Shown here piece after piece: positions 58,888 through 64,000 of a stretch of DNA of 64,000 nucleotides. Source of the stretch: Ectothiorhodospiraceae bacterium. Lineage in GTDB: Bacteria > Pseudomonadota > Gammaproteobacteria > HK1. The first letter of the stretch is position 1. Each line of letters opens with the position of its first letter. The stretch is from NCBI GenBank assembly GCA_024234875.1, contig JACKNM010000004.1, positions 186,001-250,000 on the forward strand, written 5' to 3'. The position numbers were made by a program, and so were the translations under genes. Below the pieces are notes generated by a model that ran no database searches, was not told the origin of the DNA, and saw only the letters and a program-made list of their open reading frames with translations.

Positions 58888-59925
58888 ATGTCCGACGAGG
58901 TCACCGCGATGTCCGCCCATCCATCGCAGCCCGGAGCCACGGTTGCGAGCGCGCCATGCCCACCACCCTGGCAGCGCCCGCTCGACGGCGCGTCGGCGTG
59001 GCGGCGCGACGACATCGGCGCGAGTCACTGGCGGGTCGACGTGCCGGATCGCTGCCTTCGCGAGCTGGACGCGCTGGTCGACCTCCTACGCGCGCACCCG
59101 ATACCGACCGAGATGCTCGACCCGACCGACTATCCGCTCGACGCCGCCCGAGCGCTCATGCACGAGGTGCGCACGACGCTCGACGAGGGCGTCGGCTTCG
59201 CGGTCGTCGACCGGCTGCCGGTCGAGCGCTGGGGCGAGCAGGCGTCGAAGCAGGTCTACTGGCTCCTCAGCAGCCTCATCGAGCGGCCGGTGGCGCAGTC
59301 GTTCGACGCCAAGATGCTCTACGACGTGCGCGACACCGGGAAGACCATCGACACCCGGGTGCGCGGCGACCTCACCCGCCAGGAGCTCTCCTGGCACACC
59401 GACTACGGCTTCAACCATCCGCCGCCCTATATCGGGCTGCTGGTGCTCGCGGTGGCGCCGACCGGCGGGGTCAGCAGCGTCGCCAGCATGCACACCGCCC
59501 ACGACGTGCTGCGCCAGCGGCACCCGGAGCTGCTCGAGCGCCTGTACCGCCCGTTCCACTGGAACCGGCAGGGCGAGCACCCCGAGGGCGACCCGATCAC
59601 CCACGCCTATCCGATCTTCTCGGAGCGCGACGGCGAGGTCCGTGGCCGCTTCATCAAGTGGTTGCTGTACCGGGGCTACGAGCTGGTCGGCGAGCCCTTC
59701 GACGCGCTCGGTCGGCAAGCCCTGGAGACGATGTTCGCGGTGATGAGCGAGCCCGAGCACCACGTGAGCTTCGTGCTCGAGCCGGGGCAACTCGAGTACC
59801 TGCGCAACGACCGCGTCGCGCACTGCCGAACCGAGTACGAGGACGACCCCCGGCCGGACGCGCCGAAACGCCACCTGGTGCGCATCTTCCTGCGCGACGC
59901 CGGCCGCCGCAGCTACATGGGCTGA
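58888..59925 (+). CDS. TauD/TfdA-like Fe(II)/2-oxoglutarate oxygenase
   Basis: A 345-residue oxygenase of the TauD/gamma-butyrobetaine-hydroxylase clan, only distantly related to the two at 34819 and 35845. The ligands are H170 and D172 in LSWHTDYGF and H312 in RVAHCRTEYED; R332 (HLVRIFLRD) would hold 2-oxoglutarate. The N-terminal 40 residues are Pro/Ala-rich and poorly conserved-looking, so the real start may be the ATG eight codons further on. The substrate is unknown. It lies between the ABC pair and the ChaC-like gene, all on the plus strand. Confidence 0.87.
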   Translation: MSDEVTAMSAHPSQPGATVASAPCPPPWQRPLDGASAWRRDDIGASHWRVDVPDRCLRELDALVDLLRAHPIPTEMLDPTDYPLDAARALMHEVRTTLDEGVGFAVVDRLPVERWGEQASKQVYWLLSSLIERPVAQSFDAKMLYDVRDTGKTIDTRVRGDLTRQELSWHTDYGFNHPPPYIGLLVLAVAPTGGVSSVASMHTAHDVLRQRHPELLERLYRPFHWNRQGEHPEGDPITHAYPIFSERDGEVRGRFIKWLLYRGYELVGEPFDALGRQALETMFAVMSEPEHHVSFVLEPGQLEYLRNDRVAHCRTEYEDDPRPDAPKRHLVRIFLRDAGRRSYMG

Positions 59926-59944
59926 CCGCCCCACCACCCCCGGT

Positions 59945-59986
59945 CGCTGAGCCGGGCCTCGCCACGCGAGGCCCGAGTCGAAGCGC
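59945..59986. repeat. dispersed hairpin repeat, family B (copy 2)
   Basis: TCGCTGAGCC, then the stem GGGCCTCG/CGAGGCCC (59954-59961 and 59967-59974) and GAGTCGAAGCGC. The flanks match 22438-22480. It follows the oxygenase stop by 19 bases and may serve as its terminator. Confidence 0.65.
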
Positions 59987-60038
59987 ATCCCCGAGCACAC
60001 GCGCCGCGCGGGCGAGCGATCGGTATCATCCGCGCCCC

Positions 60039-60563
60039 ATGGACGTCTGGGTCTTCGGTTACGGCTCGCTCATCTGGCGGCCCGACTTCCCGTTCCGGGA
60101 GGCGCGGCCGGCGCGGGTGCACGGCTGGGTGCGACGGTTCTGGCAGGGCTCGCACGACCATCGCGGCCTGCCGCACGCCCCGGGGCGGGTGGTGACCCTG
60201 GTGCCGGAGCCCGACGGCATCTGCGACGGCATGGCCTATCGCATCGCCCGCGAGGTGGTGGTCGAGACCTTCGAGCGGCTCGACCACCGCGAGAAGAACG
60301 GTTACGAGCGCCATCCGGTCCAGCTCGTGTTCCGCGACGGGCCGGACAGCGACGGCATCGTCTACATCGCCCCACGCGACAACCACGCCTTCCTGGGCCC
60401 GGCGCCGTTGGGCGCGATGGTGGCCCAGATCCGCGCCTGCGCGGGGCCGAGCGGCACCAACCTCGACTACCTGCTCCGGCTGGCGGCGTCGCTGCGCGAG
60501 ATGCAGGCCGACGACCCCCACGTGTTCGAGCTCGAGCGCGCGGTCACCGAGGCCACCGGCTGA
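60039..60563 (+). CDS. gamma-glutamylcyclotransferase, ChaC-like
   Basis: A 174-residue protein with the family opening VFGYGSLIWRPDFPF (glycine-rich substrate loop) and the catalytic glutamate in RLDHREKNGYERH (about residue 86). ChaC enzymes split glutathione into 5-oxoproline and Cys-Gly in the cytosol. The size and the YLLRLAASLREM helix near the end fit the family. Its regulation is not evident. It is convergent with the DASS transporter gene. Confidence 0.92.
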   Translation: MDVWVFGYGSLIWRPDFPFREARPARVHGWVRRFWQGSHDHRGLPHAPGRVVTLVPEPDGICDGMAYRIAREVVVETFERLDHREKNGYERHPVQLVFRDGPDSDGIVYIAPRDNHAFLGPAPLGAMVAQIRACAGPSGTNLDYLLRLAASLREMQADDPHVFELERAVTEATG

Positions 60564-60587
60564 CCTCCTCACCCGCTCCGAGCGGCC

Positions 60588-62003
60588 TCACCCCACCGGC
60601 GACATCCGACCGAGGGCGCTCCACCACAGATAGGTGAGCGGCCACAACACCAGCCAGCTCGCGAGCGCCACCGGCAGCAGCACCCGCGTCGCCGGCGCGA
60701 ACCCCACCTGCCCGAGCGCCAGCCCGATGACCAGCGGGGCGGCCTGATAGGGAAACGCCGCGACCGAGAACCCGTTGACGATGCACATCAGCATCGTCAT
60801 CAGGGGCAGGTCGGCGACCCGCGCCGCCCCCTCCGCGAGCGGGGTCATGATGGCCACCGCGCCCGGGTTGGTGGCGAAGAACGTCAGCAGGCTGGTGAGA
60901 CCGGAGAAGGCGGCGAAGGCGAGGCCGGGCTGGTCCGGCCCGAGCTGGAGACGGCCGAGCACGACGTCGGCCACCGCGACGCCGAGACCGGCGTGCGCCA
61001 CCAGCGCCCCGACCCCGAGCACCCCGCCGGTGTAGACGATCGCCGACAGGCTCACGTCGCGCCGAAACGCGTCCGGCGGAACGAGGTCGATGCCCGGCAG
61101 CAGACAGACGATCGCCGCCGCAGTCGCGATCCATCCGGGTGCGATGCCGTGCCACGAGTCGGTCATCCACAGCGCGAGGGCGACACAGAGCACCGCCAGC
61201 AGGCGTCGCCCGTCGCGTCCGAGGGTGGGCGGCTCGGTCGCGGCCGCAGCGGGGCTCGCGGCGGCGATCTCGGCCGGGAACGTCCGGCAGATCACGAGCG
61301 CGAGCAGCACCCCCTTCACCGCGCCGGAGAGCGGGAAGTGCATCAGCAGATACTCCCAGTAGCCGGGCACGGCGCCGTAGATGGTGTCGGCCATGCCGAG
61401 CAGCACCACGTTCGGGAGATTGGCCGGGAGGATGGTGGTCGGCACCAGGAAGGTGGTGGTCACCGAGGCCAGCACCAGCCCGGTTCGCCCGGTGCTACCG
61501 GCACCGAAGCCGAGGCGCTCGGCCACCGCGATGACGATCGGCGTGAGGATCACCATGCGCGCCATGCTCGACGGCACGAGGAAGGCGAGCGCGGTGGCAC
61601 CGAGCACCGTCGCCAACACCATCGTCGGGTAGCCGCCACCGACCCGGGCGAGGAACAGGCCGGCGAGCCACGCGCCGAGCCCGGAGCGGGTGGTCGCCAC
61701 CCCGAGCACCAGGCCACCGAGGACCAGCCACATCGCGCTCGACGCGAAGCCGGAGAACACCACCTCCGGCGGCGCCACCGCCCCGGCCATCGCGAGCACG
61801 AAGAACACCATCGCCGGAACGTGCTCGGGCACCACCGCGGTGGCCCACAGCCCGATGCACAGCACGCACAGCGCCGCCGCCTGCATCGCCACCGGGGTCA
61901 GCCCGGCGGGAGGCGTGGTGAGCGCGATGGCCACCGCGGCCGCGAGCAGCCCGCCGATGATGGCGTAGCGGCGCGCGAGGGACGGCGCGCCGGGAGCGCT
62001 CAT
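60588..62003 (-). CDS. DASS/SLC13-family sodium:anion symporter
   Basis: A 471-residue permease with about eleven to thirteen helices. The two hairpin half-sites of the family are visible: VPSSMARMVILTPIVIAVAE (the SNxT-like clamp is changed to SSMA) and ATNPGAVAIMTPLAEGAA. Relatives import dicarboxylates, citrate or sulfate with sodium. The altered first clamp motif suggests a different anion. It is divergent from the hydratase at 62202, which acts on 2-oxo acids, so it could carry a related acid. Confidence 0.87.
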   Translation of the reverse strand: MSAPGAPSLARRYAIIGGLLAAAVAIALTTPPAGLTPVAMQAAALCVLCIGLWATAVVPEHVPAMVFFVLAMAGAVAPPEVVFSGFASSAMWLVLGGLVLGVATTRSGLGAWLAGLFLARVGGGYPTMVLATVLGATALAFLVPSSMARMVILTPIVIAVAERLGFGAGSTGRTGLVLASVTTTFLVPTTILPANLPNVVLLGMADTIYGAVPGYWEYLLMHFPLSGAVKGVLLALVICRTFPAEIAAASPAAAATEPPTLGRDGRRLLAVLCVALALWMTDSWHGIAPGWIATAAAIVCLLPGIDLVPPDAFRRDVSLSAIVYTGGVLGVGALVAHAGLGVAVADVVLGRLQLGPDQPGLAFAAFSGLTSLLTFFATNPGAVAIMTPLAEGAARVADLPLMTMLMCIVNGFSVAAFPYQAAPLVIGLALGQVGFAPATRVLLPVALASWLVLWPLTYLWWSALGRMSPVG

Positions 62004-62201
62004 GACGACCTCCAGCGCGCGGCGCCACTGGCGCGGCCGGTGCTACAGCAGGAGTGACGGGTGGGCGGCATGCGCGCGCATTCTGGCACGACCGAGCGCC
62101 CTCGCGGGCCCCCCGCACTCCGACCGTGGCACGTGGCGCCACCTGGCTGATAGCCTGTCCCGCCTCCGGCCCCGCACGGTCGACCGCGGAGACCCCTCAC
62201 C

Positions 62202-63014
62202 ATGCCGATCACCGCATCCGACGCGCAGACCATCGCCCGCGACATCCTGGCGTGGCGGCACTCGCGCACCCGCCGCCAGCCGTTGACCGCGCTCGCGCGT
62301 GACGACCTCGACGGCGCCTACGCGGTGCAGGATGCGCTCCTGCCCCTGCTGACCGCCGATGGTGGCGGCGAGATCGTCGGCTACAAGATCGCGCTCACCA
62401 GCGCCGCGATGCAGCGCATGGTCAACGTCGGCCATCCACTGGGCGGCGCGGTGCTCGCCGGCGTCGTCCACCACTCACCGGCCGAGGTGAGCCTCGCGAC
62501 CTTCGTGAATCTCGGGCTCGAGTGCGAGGTCGCGGTGCGGCTCGGTGTCGACCTCCCGGCCGACGGCGCGCCGTACTCCCGCGCGTCGGTCGCGGCCCGG
62601 GTCGACGCGGTGGCGCCGGCCTACGAGCTGGTGGAGGACGGCGGCATCGACTACGACCGTATCGACGCCGTCACCCTCATCGCCGACAACTGCTGGAACG
62701 GTGGCGTGGTGCTGGGCGAGTGGGTGCGCGGCGATGCCGACCGCTGGCTCGACCCGGCATTCGCCGCCGCGCCGACCACCCTGGCGATGAACGGCGAGCG
62801 GGTCTCCGAGGGCAAGGTCGGCGACGCCATGGGTCACCCGCTGGAGGCCGTCGCCTGGGTCGCGAACCTGCTCGCGGGCCGCGGGCGCACGATGCGGGCC
62901 GGCATGCTGGTGATGACCGGAAGCTCGGTGCGCACCGCATTCCCGAGGGCCGGCGACCGCGCCCGCTTCGACGTCGCCGGCCTGGGCGGCGTGGACCTCT
63001 CGGTCGTCGGCTGA
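62202..63014 (+). CDS. 2-keto-4-pentenoate hydratase / FAH-family protein
   Basis: A 270-residue protein of the MhpD/DmpE type (fumarylacetoacetate hydrolase fold). GGEIVGYKIALTSAAMQRMVNVGHPLGG opens the active site with the conserved lysine. LECEVAVRLGVDLP carries the metal-binding Glu-x-Glu pair, and MRAGMLVMTGSSVRTAFPRAGDRARFDVAGLG ends the fold. The likely reaction is hydration of 2-hydroxypenta-2,4-dienoate or decarboxylation of a 2-oxo acid in meta-cleavage pathways. No other meta-cleavage gene is in the window. Confidence 0.88.
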   Translation: MPITASDAQTIARDILAWRHSRTRRQPLTALARDDLDGAYAVQDALLPLLTADGGGEIVGYKIALTSAAMQRMVNVGHPLGGAVLAGVVHHSPAEVSLATFVNLGLECEVAVRLGVDLPADGAPYSRASVAARVDAVAPAYELVEDGGIDYDRIDAVTLIADNCWNGGVVLGEWVRGDADRWLDPAFAAAPTTLAMNGERVSEGKVGDAMGHPLEAVAWVANLLAGRGRTMRAGMLVMTGSSVRTAFPRAGDRARFDVAGLGGVDLSVVG

Positions 63015-63016
63015 GC

Positions 63017-63805
63017 ATGCAGCGTTTGCGCGGCTGTCTGGTAGCGCTCGTCGCCTACCTCGCCCTCGCCGCGCCGGTCACCGCGCTCGAGATCGACGCT
63101 CGGGAGGCGCGGAGCATCGCCGAGCAGGTGTGGCGCAACGAGACCGGCGGCGATCCGCGCAAGCTCCTGTGGTGGAACACCGGTGAGGCCTTCGCCTCGC
63201 TCGGTATCGGGCACTTCATCTGGTTCCCGACCGGTGTCGACGCCCCGTTCGAGGAGAGCTTTCCGGCCTTGCTCGCCCATCTCGAGCAGCGCGGGGTCGC
63301 GCTGCCGGCGTGGCTGCGCGGCCAGCCGCCCTGCCCCTGGGCCGACCGCGAGGCGTTCCTCGCCGCCCGCGACGGCGACTCCGCCCGTGAGCTCGAGGCG
63401 CTGCTGCGAGACACCTTCGACTTGCAGGCGGAGTTCCTCCTCGGCCGGCTCGAGGCGGCGCTGCCGGCAATCCTGGCCGCGGTGGATCCGGCCAGGCGCG
63501 ACGTCGCCACGGGTGCTGCGCGCGCACTGCTCGCCACCCCTGCCGGACGCTATGCGCTCATCGACTACGTGAACTTCAAGGGCACCGGCCTGTCCCCGCG
63601 CGAGCGCTACCAGGGCGAGGGATGGGGGCTCGCGCAGGTCCTGGCGGCGATGCCCGAGGACGTCGATCGATCGCGCGTCGCGCGGGCGTTCGCCGACGCC
63701 GCGGCGGCGGCGATGCGAGGGCGCGTCGCCCGCGCCCCGCCCGAGCGCAACGAGGCCCGCTGGTTGCCCGGCTGGCTGAAGCGGATCGACACCTACCGGC
63801 GCTGA
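63017..63805 (+). CDS. exported protein of unknown function, lysozyme-like features
   Basis: A 262-residue protein starting two bases after the hydratase stop. The signal peptide (LRGCLVALVAYLALAAPVTA) is cleaved near residue 23. The mature part has ARSIAEQVWRNETGGDPRKLLWWNTGEAFASLGIGHFIWFP, with a glutamate followed by a GIGH segment, and later IDYVNFKGTG...ERYQGEGWGLAQVL. The E-then-GIGH pattern resembles lysozyme-like fold hydrolases, but I cannot name the family with confidence. A periplasmic cell-wall or polysaccharide hydrolase is one guess. Translation is likely coupled to the hydratase gene, yet the functions look unrelated. Confidence 0.7.
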   Translation: MQRLRGCLVALVAYLALAAPVTALEIDAREARSIAEQVWRNETGGDPRKLLWWNTGEAFASLGIGHFIWFPTGVDAPFEESFPALLAHLEQRGVALPAWLRGQPPCPWADREAFLAARDGDSARELEALLRDTFDLQAEFLLGRLEAALPAILAAVDPARRDVATGAARALLATPAGRYALIDYVNFKGTGLSPRERYQGEGWGLAQVLAAMPEDVDRSRVARAFADAAAAAMRGRVARAPPERNEARWLPGWLKRIDTYRR

Positions 63806-63892
63806 CCCGGCGGACCGGCGTCACGTCGCCAGATCATAGAGTCGGTCGGCGGATGGCGGTATCCTTCCGCGGTCGCCCGAACGCGTGATCCC

Positions 63893-64000
63893 ATGCGCCG
63901 TCTCGATCGCCGAATCGCCGCCGTCCTGGCCACGGTCCTGGTCGCCAACCTGCTGCTGCCCGCGTGGCTGATGGCGGCGAGCGCAAGCGATGCGGCGACC
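63893..64000 (+). CDS. exported protein, partial (start only)
   Basis: From the ATG at 63893 the frame stays open to the window end (36 codons): a basic MRRLDRR followed by the hydrophobic IAAVLATVLVANLLLPAWLMA and an ASASDA cleavage-like site. This is a signal peptide or N-terminal anchor. The rest of the gene lies outside the window, so its product is unknown. Confidence 0.5.
   Translation, partial: MRRLDRRIAAVLATVLVANLLLPAWLMAASASDAAT

Overview
The window is GC-rich chromosomal DNA of an aerobic, heterotrophic proteobacterium. The signs are very high GC, dense GTG/ATG-coupled operons, many ABC importers, Fe(II)/2-oxoglutarate and Rieske oxygenases, and an OmpA-type outer-membrane protein. 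Dispersed palindromic repeats of the REP type suggest a gammaproteobacterium or a relative, but this is inference. No rRNA, tRNA, CRISPR array, prophage or complete insertion sequence was seen.

Left part (1-16.2 kb): the 5' part of an MFS transporter gene; a PAS/GGDEF/EAL c-di-GMP enzyme; a small secreted peptide; an arylformamidase-like hydrolase; a VKOR-thioredoxin fusion; an MFS permease; a two-domain sulfurtransferase and an SDR; an AAC(3)-I-like acetyltransferase. A polar amino acid ABC importer follows. Its ATPase gene is translationally coupled to a DoeB/aspartoacylase-like deacylase, and its binding protein is divergent. A Rieske oxygenase closes the stretch.

Accessory strip (16.2-22.6 kb): single-gene modules. 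These are an Asp/Glu-racemase homologue lacking both catalytic cysteines, a stand-alone GIY-YIG protein, a halohydrin-dehalogenase-like protein, two GFA-family proteins, a glycosyltransferase, a methyltransferase, a DUF6429 protein and a VOC protein. Inverted 17-20 bp repeats cluster at 19.9-20.3 kb. There they have cut a PaaI-type thioesterase gene down to 43 codons and supply the C-terminus of the methyltransferase.

Secreted-protein block (22.6-31.6 kb, all minus strand): a 1641-residue NHL-repeat protein with an intact and a degenerate C13/caspase-like domain, an OmpA-type protein, a thrombospondin-3-repeat protein, and a protein with a tandem four-cysteine module. Two of these share an unusual C-terminal tail.

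Middle (31.8-44 kb): an AraC/GyrI regulator, a 2H-type protein, an SDR, two tandem 298-residue TauD/TfdA dioxygenases separated by palindromic repeats, a CitE-like lyase with a CaiB/BaiF CoA-transferase, a Sel1-type membrane protein, and an M50 intramembrane protease fused to two SUKH-like domains.

Right part (44-64 kb): a Dpp/Opp-type importer operon with two embedded amidohydrolases. It is divergent from a FadR-type GntR regulator, with two matching operator-like palindromes between them. Then come an EamA exporter, a YbbA/YbbP-like ABC pair, a third TauD-like oxygenase, a ChaC-like cyclotransferase, a DASS transporter, a MhpD-like hydratase, a periplasmic protein of unknown function, and the start of a further exported protein.
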